Source: Hymenobacter yonginensis (lineage in GTDB: Bacteria > Bacteroidota > Bacteroidia > Cytophagales > Hymenobacteraceae). Taken from it: DNA of 64,000 nucleotides. Below the pieces are notes generated by a model. It had not been told where the DNA came from. It was given only the letters and a program-made list of their open reading frames with translations, and made no database searches. Shown here piece after piece: positions 16,953-26,080 of the stretch (within the stretch, counting starts at the first letter, position 1; every line of letters starts with the position of its first letter). The translations under genes and the position numbers were made by a program. The stretch lies in assembly GCF_027625995.1 (NCBI RefSeq), contig NZ_CP115397.1, forward strand, positions 124,001-188,000. Direction: 5' to 3'.

Positions 16953-16993
16953 AGCTTTTCTGGTTTAGCGAAGGGTGGCGCGGGGGTGCGGCG

Positions 16994-17374
16994 TTAGTCG
17001 CGGGGCATGCGGCGCAGCATTACCCGCAGGCGCAGCTCCAGCTCCTCGGGGTTGAAGGGTTTTACCAGGTAGTCGTCGGCGCCGTGGCGCAGGCACTGGA
17101 TTTTGCTGCTGGTTTCCTCTTTGCCCGAGAGCACCAGCAGCGGCACGTGGCGGTGCAGGGGGTGGCGGCGCACCTGCTCGATGAAGGCGGGGCCGTCCAT
17201 CACGGGCATCTGGTAGTCGGCCACGATGGCGTCCACGGCGTGGCCGGCATTGAGCCACTGCAGGGCCAGCGCCCCGTTGGCCTGCGTCACCACGGTGTAG
17301 TCGGCGCTGAAGTAGCGGGTGAGAATGAGCTGCATAGCGGGCTCATCATCAACGATAAGTAGATTCTTCTTCAT
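16994..17374 (-). CDS. single-domain response regulator (CheY-like)
   Basis: A 126-residue receiver with no output domain, starting at the ATG at 17374. It has KNLLIVDDEP with the acidic pair, DAIVADYQMPVMDG with the phospho-accepting Asp, PLLVLSGKE with the switch Ser and DDYLVKPF with the conserved Lys. It is embedded in the polysaccharide operon between the sugar transferase and the glycosyltransferases. It may receive phosphate from the hybrid kinase/HPt genes 3-7 kb away and act through protein contacts (inference). Confidence 0.9.
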   Translation of the reverse strand: MKKNLLIVDDEPAMQLILTRYFSADYTVVTQANGALALQWLNAGHAVDAIVADYQMPVMDGPAFIEQVRRHPLHRHVPLLVLSGKEETSSKIQCLRHGADDYLVKPFNPEELELRLRVMLRRMPRD

Positions 17375-17446
17375 GAAAAATGAGTTGCAAAAGGTGAGGT
17401 AGTAGCGGTAGCGGGGCGGCAATCAGGCAGGGCGAAAAACGCGGGG

Positions 17447-18559
17447 TCAGGCGGCGTGGCGGCGGTAGAGCTGCTCCACCTGCCGGGTCATGCCCTGCAC
17501 GCTGAAGCCGGTCTGCACGGTGTGGGCGGCCTGCGCGCCCAGGGCCGCCCGCAGCACGGGCCGGGCGGCCAAGTGGGCCAGGGCGGCGGCCAGCGCGGCC
17601 GGGTCGGCGGGCGGAATCAGCCAGCCATTGTGGCCGTGGGTTAGCAGCTCCCGGGTGCCGTCCACGGCCGTGGCCACTACGGGGCGGCCGCAGGCCATGG
17701 CCTCCAGCACCCCGATGGGCAGGCCCTCCCAGAGCGAGGGTAGGCAGTAGATGTCAAGGGCGCGCAGCACGGCCGGCACGTCCTGGCGGAAGCCCACGAA
17801 GCGCACCCGCTTGGCCATGCCCAGCTGCCGGGCCAGGGCTTCGGCCGGGGCGCGCAGCTCGCCGTCGCCCACCAGCACAACCACCACGTCGAGGTCGGCG
17901 GGCAGGGCGGCTACGGCCCGAATCAGGGTCAGCGGGTCTTTCTGGGCCGTGAGGCGGGCCACGCAGCCCACCAGCACGGTGTCGGGTCCCACGCCCAGCT
18001 CGGCCCGGAAGCCGGCCTCGGCCGCCGGCTGGAACCGGCTGGGGTCGATGCCGTTTTTGATGACCGTGGCCCGTTCCATGCGGCTGAAGGCGCGGCCGTC
18101 CTGGAAGTTGCTATCCGACACGCAGATGGTACCGGCGGCCTGCGCCATCAGCAGCTGCTCGCTGAGCTGACGGTAGCGGCGGTGCAGCGGGCTCTGGTCG
18201 GGATGAAACGACCAGCCGTGCACCGTGTACAGCAGCGGCAGCCCCAGCCGCCGCGCTGCCCAAAACGTGTTCGACTGGGCCCGGGTGCCGTGGGCATGCA
18301 CCAGGTCGATGCGCTCCTCTCGCAGCAGCCGCTGCACCCGGCCCCAGCAGCGCACGTCGAACGGCACCTCGGTTTCGATGACGTGCACCGGAATGTTTAG
18401 CTCGGTGAGCCGGTCCACGAGTGGGCCGGGGGTGAAGGCCAGCACCACGGGCGCAAACTGGCTTTTGTCGAGGGCCTGCACGAGGTCGAACACGTGGGTT
18501 TCGCCCCCGCCGATGCGGCCCTGGCGGATGGTCTGGAGTACTCGGATTTTAGCAGGCAT
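17447..18559 (-). CDS. glycosyltransferase family 4
   Basis: A 370-residue GT-B enzyme. The N-terminal domain has RIGGGETHVFDLVQAL and HAHGTRAQSNTFWAAR. The C-terminal nucleotide-binding domain has VLVGCVARLTAQKDPLTLIRAV, VVLVGDGELR, FVGFRQDVPAVLRALDIYCLPSLWEGLPIGVLEAMACGRPVVAT, with the E-x7-E pair. It should act in the cytosol on the lipid-linked acceptor. The start overlaps the upstream gene by 11 bases, which fits one transcript with 18549. Confidence 0.9.
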   Translation of the reverse strand: MPAKIRVLQTIRQGRIGGGETHVFDLVQALDKSQFAPVVLAFTPGPLVDRLTELNIPVHVIETEVPFDVRCWGRVQRLLREERIDLVHAHGTRAQSNTFWAARRLGLPLLYTVHGWSFHPDQSPLHRRYRQLSEQLLMAQAAGTICVSDSNFQDGRAFSRMERATVIKNGIDPSRFQPAAEAGFRAELGVGPDTVLVGCVARLTAQKDPLTLIRAVAALPADLDVVVVLVGDGELRAPAEALARQLGMAKRVRFVGFRQDVPAVLRALDIYCLPSLWEGLPIGVLEAMACGRPVVATAVDGTRELLTHGHNGWLIPPADPAALAAALAHLAARPVLRAALGAQAAHTVQTGFSVQGMTRQVEQLYRRHAA

Positions 18560-19784
18560 GGTGCGTAGCAGGAACAGGCGTGGCAGAAACGGACAGGGAG
18601 CTGGTCAGATGCAAAGCGGCGTAGAGGCGGGCCACGCTGGCGGCCCAGGTGTGGCTGCGGGCGAAGGCCATGCCCCGCGCGGCGCGTTCGGGCTGCGGGT
18701 TTTGCAGCGCTTCTTCGAGGGCGGCCAGCCAGCCGGCCTCGTTGCGGGGCAGGGCCACGTGGTCGGCAAACAGCTCCATGGTGCGGGTGTGGGTGGCCAC
18801 CACGGGCTTGCCCATGGCCAGGTACTCATCAATCTTGAGCGGGTAGTTGCCCTGGGTCACCTCGTTCACCACCTGGGGGTTGAGGCACACCTCGAGGTGC
18901 TGCACGTAGGCCGGCAGCAGCTCCGGCCGCTTGTTGCCCAGAAAGTGCACGTTGGGCAGCTGGTGCAGGGCGCTGCGGCGGAAGTCCTCGTCCTCGGGCC
19001 CCACCAGTACCAGGTGCCAGTCGGGGCGCTGGCGGGCCAGCTGCTCCAGCAAAGGCAGGTCCAGCCGCACGGTGGTGAGGTAGCCGGTGTAGCCCAGGCG
19101 CGGGTGGGGCACGGCGGCCAGGTCGGCGGGCTCGGCGTAATCGAGGGCGGGCTGGTAGCTAGCCAGCTGGCAGCCCTGCCCAATGTCGTAGCTCCAGGGG
19201 TTGTGCCGGCGGGCGTAGTCGGCCAGGTAGGCCGAGTTGGTAGCCACCACGTCGGCCTGGGTTAGCAGGCAGGCTTCGGCGGCGGGGCCGTGGCGCCGGA
19301 AGTAGGGCACGGTGAGCATGTAGTCGCGCAGGTAGTACACGAAGCGGGCGGGCCGCAGCCGACGCTTGAGCTCGGTGGCTGGGAAGATGATGCCATCCAC
19401 CAACAGCGTGGCGTCGTGAAAGCCCAGGGCTTGGGTGGCACGCCCGATGCTGCGGGCCAGCAGCCAGGCATTGAGGCCGTTGAGCAGGGCAAACAGCCAG
19501 GCCCAGGGCACCCAATTGATGGACAGAGCCAGGCAGGCGGGCGTGAGTACCCAGATGCCGGGGCTCACCTGCTCGAGGCTGGGCGTACGGCCCAGCAAGC
19601 GGCGGCAGTGCTGCCTGGTCTGGCCGCGCCGCAGGCCACGCACCACGGTGTGCAGGTCCAGCGGCAGGTTCACGTAGAGCACCCGGTTTTGGGCCGACAG
19701 TTCCCAGGCCAGGCTGCGGGCGTTGGTGCCCAGCGGCAGGCTCCAGTCCTGCTGGCAGAGCATGATGATGTTTTGCTGGTTCAT
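18549..19784 (-). CDS. GT-B glycosyltransferase, first gene of the minus operon
   Basis: A 411-residue protein. It starts NIIMLCQQDWSLPLGTNARSLAWELS, has ATNSAYLADYARR and a C-terminal GT4-like half (PHPRLGYTGYLTTVRLDLPLLEQLA, WHLVLVGPEDEDF, VHFLGNKRPELLPAYVQHLEVCLNPQ, YPLKIDEYLAMGKPVVAT). The catalytic E-x7-E is replaced by a KIDEYLAMG version, common in YpjH-like enzymes. The promoter of the minus operon should lie in the 130 bases upstream. The downstream start lies inside its last codons. Confidence 0.85.
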   Translation of the reverse strand: MNQQNIIMLCQQDWSLPLGTNARSLAWELSAQNRVLYVNLPLDLHTVVRGLRRGQTRQHCRRLLGRTPSLEQVSPGIWVLTPACLALSINWVPWAWLFALLNGLNAWLLARSIGRATQALGFHDATLLVDGIIFPATELKRRLRPARFVYYLRDYMLTVPYFRRHGPAAEACLLTQADVVATNSAYLADYARRHNPWSYDIGQGCQLASYQPALDYAEPADLAAVPHPRLGYTGYLTTVRLDLPLLEQLARQRPDWHLVLVGPEDEDFRRSALHQLPNVHFLGNKRPELLPAYVQHLEVCLNPQVVNEVTQGNYPLKIDEYLAMGKPVVATHTRTMELFADHVALPRNEAGWLAALEEALQNPQPERAARGMAFARSHTWAASVARLYAALHLTSSLSVSATPVPATHHAC

Positions 19785-19915
19785 GGGGCGGAGGTTGAAA
19801 TAAACCGTACTGCTGACGGCGGCTATCGGCTACGAACCTACCCCGGCCTCCCTGCGGAAGCCGGACTATTCACTGAATCAGGTGAAAACGAAGCTGAATG
19901 GCCGCTTTCCGTGCC

Positions 19916-20329
19916 TCAGGCCGGTTCTAGCTGACTCGCTGCGCAGCTGCCGGCGCGTAGCTCATTGTGGAGAGCCAGCAGCACCGGGGCCACCGACAGG
20001 CGCAAACTCCGCAGCCAAATGGGCATGTGCTGCTGGGCGGGGCGCGAGTCGGCGGCCTGCTCCATCTGCCGCAGCAGGTGCATGGACTGCCGCAAACCCA
20101 GCAGGCCCATCATCGACTTGAGGCTGTGGGCCTCCCGGGCCACCAGGCCCCAGTTGGCCGCGGCAATAGCCGCTTCCAGGCCCGCCAGCCGGGCCGGCGT
20201 GTCCTGCAGAAACACCTGTTTGATTTCGCGCACGAAGGCGGGGGCGTTGGCCAGCCGGCCCAGGGCGGCGAAATGGTACAGCGGCGCGTTGTCTTCGCAC
20301 GCAGGGGCGGCGGGGGTAGAATGGTACAT
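19916..20329 (-). CDS. stand-alone HPt phosphotransfer protein
   Basis: A 137-residue protein whose middle section, VREIKQVFLQDTPARLAGLEAAIAAANWGLVAREAHSLKSMMGLLG, is a histidine phosphotransfer four-helix bundle. The phospho-accepting His is in REAHSLKSMMG. It has no receiver or kinase part. It probably shuttles phosphate between the hybrid kinase at 21362 and the receivers at 20591 or 16994 (inference from proximity). It is divergent from the LytTR regulator. Confidence 0.85.
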   Translation of the reverse strand: MYHSTPAAPACEDNAPLYHFAALGRLANAPAFVREIKQVFLQDTPARLAGLEAAIAAANWGLVAREAHSLKSMMGLLGLRQSMHLLRQMEQAADSRPAQQHMPIWLRSLRLSVAPVLLALHNELRAGSCAASQLEPA

Positions 20330-20590
20330 GAGTAGGGCAGGCTAGGTGTGGGAAACGGGACTCGGCGCGGGCAGGACAGGCAGCGGACTGATGTGCTGCA
20401 CTGCCTGTCTGAAGTTGCCTGCCTTGCGGCTTGCCTGCCGGAGTATTTACTGAAACCGCCGCCCACGTATCCGAATGGGGCGCAACGGTAGCCGAAGCGC
20501 CTGGCCCAGGGGATGCCGGCGGGCCGATTGCCGACTTATCCGTATCATGGGGCATAATTATCAGCGTCACGCCTGCCTGTCGCCCAACCT
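20330..20590. promoter_or_regulatory. divergent promoter region between HPt and LytTR genes
   Basis: About 260 bases separate two divergent signalling genes, so promoters for both must lie here. No LytTR direct repeats or clear -33/-7 pair were resolved by eye. Confidence 0.4.
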
Positions 20591-21322
20591 ATGCCCGCTC
20601 CTACCCCACTTACCTGCGTTATTGTCGATGACAACACCATGAACCGGCTCACGCTGGAGCAGTTCGTGCGCATCACGGAGGGGCTGGAGGTGCAGGCCTC
20701 CCTGGCCGACCCCGTGGCGTTGCTGCCGCTGCTGGAGCAGGAGCCCCTGCCCCACCTGCTGCTGCTCGATATCGAGATGCCCCAGCTCACGGGCCTGGAG
20801 CTGGTGAAGCTGCTGCCCACGCCCGGCCCGGAAGTAGTGCTGGTGACCTCGCACGCCCAGTTTGCCGTTGATGCCTTCGCGCTGCGCGTAACCGATTACC
20901 TGCTCAAACCCCTCGAATACGCCCGCTTCCTGCAGGCCGTGGCCCGGGTGCGGGAGCGGCTGGCCAGCCACGCCGCCGTTGCTCCTGCCACCACCGACCT
21001 GCACGCCGACGACCATTCCCTCTTCATCCGCACTAACAACAAGCTGCTGCGCCTGGACTTCGACCAGGTGCTCTACATCGAGGCCATGTCGGCCTACTGC
21101 ACGCTGGTCACGGCCACCCGCAAGCATATCGTGCACGCAACCCTCAAGGCCCTCGACGAGCAGCTGCCCTTCGCCCACTTCCTGCGGGTACACCGCTCCT
21201 ACATGGTCAATACCCGACTCATCGACAGCGTAGCCGATGGCCACCTGCAGCTCGGCAGCTTCGAGGTGCCCATCGGCAAAAGCTACGAGCAGACCCTGAT
21301 GGCCCGGCTGCGCAGTTTGTAG
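20591..21322 (+). CDS. LytTR-family response regulator
   Basis: A 243-residue transcription factor. The receiver (residues 1-120) has TCVIVDDNTMNR, LLLLDIEMPQLTGLEL with the phospho-Asp, VLVTSHAQFAVDAF and DYLLKPLEYARF. The LytTR DNA-binding domain (about 145-243) has LFIRTNNKLLRLDFDQVLYIEAMSAYCTLVT, THKALKALDEQLP-type helix and FLRVHRSYMVNTRLID. A possible signal source is the hybrid kinase convergent to it 40 bases downstream. LytTR regulators of this type often control cell-surface polysaccharide genes. Confidence 0.92.
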   Translation: MPAPTPLTCVIVDDNTMNRLTLEQFVRITEGLEVQASLADPVALLPLLEQEPLPHLLLLDIEMPQLTGLELVKLLPTPGPEVVLVTSHAQFAVDAFALRVTDYLLKPLEYARFLQAVARVRERLASHAAVAPATTDLHADDHSLFIRTNNKLLRLDFDQVLYIEAMSAYCTLVTATRKHIVHATLKALDEQLPFAHFLRVHRSYMVNTRLIDSVADGHLQLGSFEVPIGKSYEQTLMARLRSL

Positions 21323-21361
21323 CGCGAACTACCAAGTCCGCGCTGCAGCCTCGCCCCTACC

Positions 21362-24300
21362 CTACCCCGGCAGCTCCCGGGCCAGTGGCTCCAGCACCAT
21401 GCCCACGGCGGCCGTCAGCTGCCCGACTACCTCCAGCATGGGGCCAGGGTTTTCGAGGGTTACCGGACTGATGGTATCCAGCTCGGCGAGCAGCGGGGCA
21501 GTGCCGGCCACGGCCAGGGCCTCCAGGTTGGGCTTGATGAAGTGCACCAGCCGGCGGGCCTCGGTCCAGCGGCCACTGGCTACGGCCTCGCGCAGCTGGT
21601 TTAGGCTGGGCGGGATATCGTGCAGAAATGAGCGGATGATGTCGGGCACGAAGTCGGCGTTGCCGTGGGCCAGGGCCCGGAACTTGCTCAGGTCGTAGAG
21701 CATGGCGGCGGCCGGGCGCAAAGCCTGCAGCTTGTGGCACAGCTCGGCCTCATCGAAGGGCTTGGCCAGGCAGTCGTTCATGCCGGCGGCCAGGTACTGC
21801 TGCATATCCGACTGGTAGGCGTTGGCCGTGAGGGCCAGGATGGCCACCCCGGCGCGGGAAGCATCGGCGTGCTGCCGGATGTGCCGGGTAATGTCGAGCC
21901 CGCTCATGCCCGGCAGCTGAATGTCCATCAGCACCACATCGTAGCGGTTTTTCTCTAACAGCTCCAGAGCCACCAGGCCGTCGGGCGCCTCATCGACGTG
22001 GCCGCCCCAGCTCTGCACCATCTGGCGGGCCACCAGCCGGTTGATGGTGTTGTCTTCCACCAGCAGCACCCGCAGGCCCTCCAGGGCGCCGTCCTGGGGC
22101 ATGGGAGCCGTCACGCTCAGCGGCGCGGCCGCTTTGGGCAGGGTGAGGCTGAAGCAGAAGGTGCTGCCCTGCCCGGGTGTGGATTCCACTACCAGCCGGC
22201 TGCCAAACTGCTCTACCAAGGCCCGGCTGATGTTCAGGCCCAGACCCGTGCCCCCGAACTGCCGGGCGGTGTCGGCCTTGGCCTGGGTGAAGCTTTCAAA
22301 GATGTAGTCCAGCTTGTCGGCCGGGATGCCGATGCCGGTGTCCGACACCCGGAACTCCACCGTGACCTTATCGGCGCTGTCGGCCAGCAGCCGGCTGCTG
22401 AGCGTGACGGCCCCGTAGTGCGTGAACTTGATGGCGTTGCTGAGCAGGTTAAGTAGAATCTGATTGAGGCGGAACGGGTCGCCGAGCACCCAGGGACAGT
22501 CGGCACCGGGCAGCTCGGCCCGAAACTCCAGCCCCCGCTGCCGGGCCTGCTGGGCCAGCGGCGCCACCGCCTGCCCCACCGAGTCGCAGAGGTTGAAGGC
22601 GGTCTGCTCCAGCTCGAGCTTGCCGGAGGTAATCTTGGCCACATCGAGCACGTCGTTGATGACGGCCAGCAGGTGCTGCCCCGAGGAGTGGATGATGGCC
22701 ACCTGCTCGTGCTGCTCGGCGGTGAGCTTGGTTTTGGCCAGCAGCGCGGCCATGCCCAGCACCCCGTTCAGCGGCGTCCTGATCTCGTGGCTCATGTTGG
22801 CCAGGAAGGTGGTGCGGGCCTGGGCGGCGGTTTCGGCCACCTTCTTGGCGCGCTTCAGCTCCTGCTCGGCCAGCACCCGGTCGGTAATATCCTGGCCGTA
22901 ACCGATGACGTAGGGCTCCTGCCCGGCTTCCTGCACCCGGTGGCTGTGGTAAAGCACGAAGTGCGTCTGGCCGGCGGCGGTGCTCACGCGCACCACCCCG
23001 CGCACCTCGCCCTCGGTATTGAGCGTGCGCAGGTAGTTTTCGACGCGGGGCCGCAGCGGCGGGGCCAGGGCGTGGGCCAGGCGGCCGGCGGCCAGCACCT
23101 CGGCCGGCACGCCCATGAGCTGGGCGCAGGCGGGGTTCACGGTCAGCATCTGCCCGTCGAGGGTGTGGGTGTAGATGAGGGCCAAGGCGTAGTGCTGCAG
23201 GTCGCGGTAGCGCTTTTCGCTGCGCTCCACCCGCAGGCGGGCTTCCTTGCTGGCCGTAATGTCGGTGCTGGCGCCCAGCACCAGCACCGTGCCGTCGGGA
23301 CGCGGGAAGGGGCATTTTACGGTCTGGAACCAGCGCACTTCGCCGTTGGCCAGCGTGAGGGAGTCTTCGCTGCGCACGGCCTGGCCGCTGGCCAGCACCT
23401 GGGCGTCCACCTGGGCGTAGTGGGCCACCTCGCGGGCCTCCTGCCCCTTGGGGTTCTGCCGTACGCGCTTGGTCTGGCCGCGGGCCAGCTCGTTGAGCTC
23501 CTGCATGGCGCGGTTGGCGAAGGTGGTGCGGCCCTGGTCGCGCACGTACACGGCGGCCGGAATCACATCGAGCACCAGCTGCTGGAAGGCCTGCTGCTCG
23601 CGCAGCATCTCGTCGCTCTCGCGCAGCAGCTCCTCGGTGCGGCGGCGGTCGGTGATGTCGAGGCCGTAGCCGAGCATGAAGTTCAGGGTGCCGTCGGGCC
23701 GGTAGATGGGCAGGAAGCGGCGCAGGAAATACTTGGTGCCTTCGGGCAGGCGCAGCTCCTCTTCCCAGGCTGCTTCGGTGCGCGAGGTGAGGGCCTGGGT
23801 GAAGTACTGCCGCCGACCCATGGCGCGCTCGGGCGAGAAGCCGCGGTATTCGCAGTACTCGAAGTCGTCCTTGCCCACAATCCAGGTCCGGATTTCAGGG
23901 TTCTTGATGGCGGCCGGATTCAGGAAGATGTAGCGGTGCTCGGCGCTGAACACGGCCACGTCGCCGGGCAGCTCGTTGAGCACGCTCTGGAAGAAGTCGC
24001 GCTGCTGGGTGACTAGCTGCTCGGCCTGATAGTGCTCAGTGATGTCGGTGAAGTAGAGCGTGGCAGAGTTGGTGGTGGGCTCGGGGCAGGCCGTGAGCGT
24101 GAAGTAGCGGCCGCCGCTGCCCAGCTCCGTGCGTAGCGCGTGGCCCGCCGCCAGACAGGCCGCGGCCTGCTCGCGCAGACGGGCCTGCAACTCGGCTGCC
24201 GCCGCGGCGGGCAGCTGCTGCTCGAAGGCGCAGGCCGCCGCGTTGGCGTACGCACGCGTGCCGGCGGCATCGAGGCGGATCAGCAGGTTGGGGCTGTGCT

Positions 24301-24406
24301 CGGTGACGGCGGCCACAGCGCGCAGCGTGGCCAGCTCCGCCTCAAGCTCGGCAAGACGCCGATCGGCAGCGGAGGGGGATTCGGAAGGCGGGACGGGTAT
24401 TTTCAT
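21362..24406 (-). CDS. PAS-rich hybrid histidine kinase with receiver and HPt domains
   Basis: The ATG at 24406 gives 1014 residues with no transmembrane segment, so it is a cytosolic sensor. In order: a short coiled coil; four PAS/PAC units (about 35-520, three closed by D-I-T-D/A/E motifs such as GYGLDITDRRR); HisKA with MSHEIRTPLNGVLGMAA (His near 540); HATPase with LLSNAIKFTHYG, VSDTGIGIPADKLDYIFESFTQ and FGGTGLGLNISRALV; a receiver with VVLMDIQLPGMSGLD (Asp near 827); and an HPt domain with ARRLVHFIKPNLEAL (His near 954). It is a full phosphorelay in one chain, convergent with the LytTR regulator. Confidence 0.93.
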   Translation of the reverse strand: MKIPVPPSESPSAADRRLAELEAELATLRAVAAVTEHSPNLLIRLDAAGTRAYANAAACAFEQQLPAAAAAELQARLREQAAACLAAGHALRTELGSGGRYFTLTACPEPTTNSATLYFTDITEHYQAEQLVTQQRDFFQSVLNELPGDVAVFSAEHRYIFLNPAAIKNPEIRTWIVGKDDFEYCEYRGFSPERAMGRRQYFTQALTSRTEAAWEEELRLPEGTKYFLRRFLPIYRPDGTLNFMLGYGLDITDRRRTEELLRESDEMLREQQAFQQLVLDVIPAAVYVRDQGRTTFANRAMQELNELARGQTKRVRQNPKGQEAREVAHYAQVDAQVLASGQAVRSEDSLTLANGEVRWFQTVKCPFPRPDGTVLVLGASTDITASKEARLRVERSEKRYRDLQHYALALIYTHTLDGQMLTVNPACAQLMGVPAEVLAAGRLAHALAPPLRPRVENYLRTLNTEGEVRGVVRVSTAAGQTHFVLYHSHRVQEAGQEPYVIGYGQDITDRVLAEQELKRAKKVAETAAQARTTFLANMSHEIRTPLNGVLGMAALLAKTKLTAEQHEQVAIIHSSGQHLLAVINDVLDVAKITSGKLELEQTAFNLCDSVGQAVAPLAQQARQRGLEFRAELPGADCPWVLGDPFRLNQILLNLLSNAIKFTHYGAVTLSSRLLADSADKVTVEFRVSDTGIGIPADKLDYIFESFTQAKADTARQFGGTGLGLNISRALVEQFGSRLVVESTPGQGSTFCFSLTLPKAAAPLSVTAPMPQDGALEGLRVLLVEDNTINRLVARQMVQSWGGHVDEAPDGLVALELLEKNRYDVVLMDIQLPGMSGLDITRHIRQHADASRAGVAILALTANAYQSDMQQYLAAGMNDCLAKPFDEAELCHKLQALRPAAAMLYDLSKFRALAHGNADFVPDIIRSFLHDIPPSLNQLREAVASGRWTEARRLVHFIKPNLEALAVAGTAPLLAELDTISPVTLENPGPMLEVVGQLTAAVGMVLEPLARELPG

Positions 24407-24922
24407 AGCGGGCGGGTGCGCCGTAAATTGCCGGTAGTTTTTCAGAAATGCTGCTGAAAAAACCGAACGGCACATTTGGGCACCTGAACGCCCCCCTGGC
24501 GTGAGCGAACTTGCCCCAATCCGTAGTGAACGGTGCGGCCCGGGCGGCCTTTGGTATGTCGGGGCCCAGCAAGGCAGGGTGTGTAAAGCCCTGTAAAAGA
24601 ACGTTTATAGCATGTTATACCTGCTTTTCCACCCGATCTTGTCACATCTGTACACCACCGTTCAGAAAACGTTATACGGCTTCAAAGACGAGACACATCC
24701 ATGAGCTGGTGCAGGAACTCAATCAGCAACTGGAGCAGGAGGCGTAGCGCCAGATAGCTCAGCAGTGCCTCCACTAGGCTGAGCAGCAGTACAGCCGAGG
24801 AGGTGGAATAGGTATGTAAGCAACTTTAACCTGTTGTGAACCGTGATTTTCAGCACATAAGGCAAACCTATTCTACCTTAGCTTCTCGAATATTCTACAC
24901 CTTGCTGTCCTTATAATGGATA
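24407..24922. other. 516-base gap, no gene seen
   Basis: The short frames here look random. The stretch marks the border between the polysaccharide/signalling block and the accessory region, and the base composition turns more AT-rich after about 24.8 kb. The promoter of the hybrid kinase must lie in its first part. No cassette repeat was recognised. Confidence 0.5.
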
Positions 24923-25873
24923 ATGGTGAATTCTCTAACTCTGATAATGCTGTTCGCGCAGGCTGTTGAGGCCTTGGGTTCCGCAAGTGCCAACCAGAAC
25001 GACGACCCGAAGCCCGTGGGCCGCGAGGTGGCCAGGCCTGCAAAATGCCAAGTGTATCAGTACTTGGGAGTGGATAGTACGGCCCGGCAACTGGTTCTTA
25101 CCCGCACCTATCACCAAAATGGTCGGGTATTGGAGGAACAATACAGCAAGTACCGGCTATCGCATGAATACATGGCGAGCACGGGCACGGAACAGTCCCG
25201 TTACCGGGATACGATGCTGGTTGAGCGCCTTGAGACTGATGAACGAGGCGACCAGATCAAGACACGCTATTTCCACGACCATCTTAACCGACTAACGCGG
25301 GAGGAGCGTCTTACTTCTGAGCGTCGCCAGAAGAAAAACATGGATAAGGGCAATGGAAGGCCCGGCGGCTGCATTCTGGTCGATTCTGATTTTCGAAAAC
25401 GTCGCACCTGGGAGAAGACCAGCGTCATCAACTACGCCTATGATGCGCAGGGCAGGCTGGTAAGCTATTATGCCCCCAAGTTGCACTACTCGTCCCAAAA
25501 CCGCTACACCTGGGTCTACGATAGCCTGGGGCGCGTCAGTCAGCATTTCTCCTATGACCGGCAGCGCTTGATTTGGGTAGAGGAAATTGCCTACTTCCCG
25601 GGTGGTCATCGCCGCACTCGTACTTGGTACAACGAAGCGGATGGCAGCCCAAGCCATCTTAAGCCCGAGAATAAAGGCTACTGGCCCCAGTACACCACCA
25701 CGTACCACTACGACGATAACGGCCAGGTTAAATCGAAGGAAACGTCCTCAGAAAAAGGCGTTCTGGTCAGCCGCACCCAGTGGTATTACAATGCCCAGCA
25801 TCAGCTTACAAAAACCGTCTACCAGGATGGAAAAGGTGAGGTTAAACTAACGCACTTGTTCAGCTATCAATAG
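24923..25873 (+). CDS. RHS/YD-repeat-containing exported protein
   Basis: A 316-residue protein with a weak export signal (SLTLIMLFAQAVEALGSASA). Its body is made of YD-type repeats: YQYLGVDSTARQLVLTRTYHQNGRVLEEQY, INYAYDAQGRLVSYY, TWVYDSLGRVSQHFSY, TTTYHYDDNGQVKSKE and QWYYNAQHQLTKTVYQDGKGEV. It has no RHS core cap (DxxGR ... RYDPxxGR) and no toxin tip, so it is a short surface or periplasmic YD protein and not a complete RHS toxin. It precedes the immunity-like cassette array but is not flanked by the repeat. Confidence 0.75.
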   Translation: MVNSLTLIMLFAQAVEALGSASANQNDDPKPVGREVARPAKCQVYQYLGVDSTARQLVLTRTYHQNGRVLEEQYSKYRLSHEYMASTGTEQSRYRDTMLVERLETDERGDQIKTRYFHDHLNRLTREERLTSERRQKKNMDKGNGRPGGCILVDSDFRKRRTWEKTSVINYAYDAQGRLVSYYAPKLHYSSQNRYTWVYDSLGRVSQHFSYDRQRLIWVEEIAYFPGGHRRTRTWYNEADGSPSHLKPENKGYWPQYTTTYHYDDNGQVKSKETSSEKGVLVSRTQWYYNAQHQLTKTVYQDGKGEVKLTHLFSYQ

Positions 25874-26080
25874 GGCCTATTTCTGGCCCGCTAAGCAAAA
25901 TCAAGAATAGGGTGGAAGCTTCACAATATTAGCGAAGTACCACGCCGGTACCAAGCCGCGCAAGGAGGCTAAAACCGCCACTTTTTCAAGGTATCACTTA
26001 TCTAGTCTTATGTAAAGCAACATTTTCGAGGTATGGGTGAAATAAAGTAAGTTGGTGGCTCTTGGTATTTTCTCAAAAAG

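Noticed and set aside
24923-25873. Complete RHS toxin
   Set aside because: YD repeats are few and there is no RHS core end or variable toxin tip; it is only a short YD-repeat protein.
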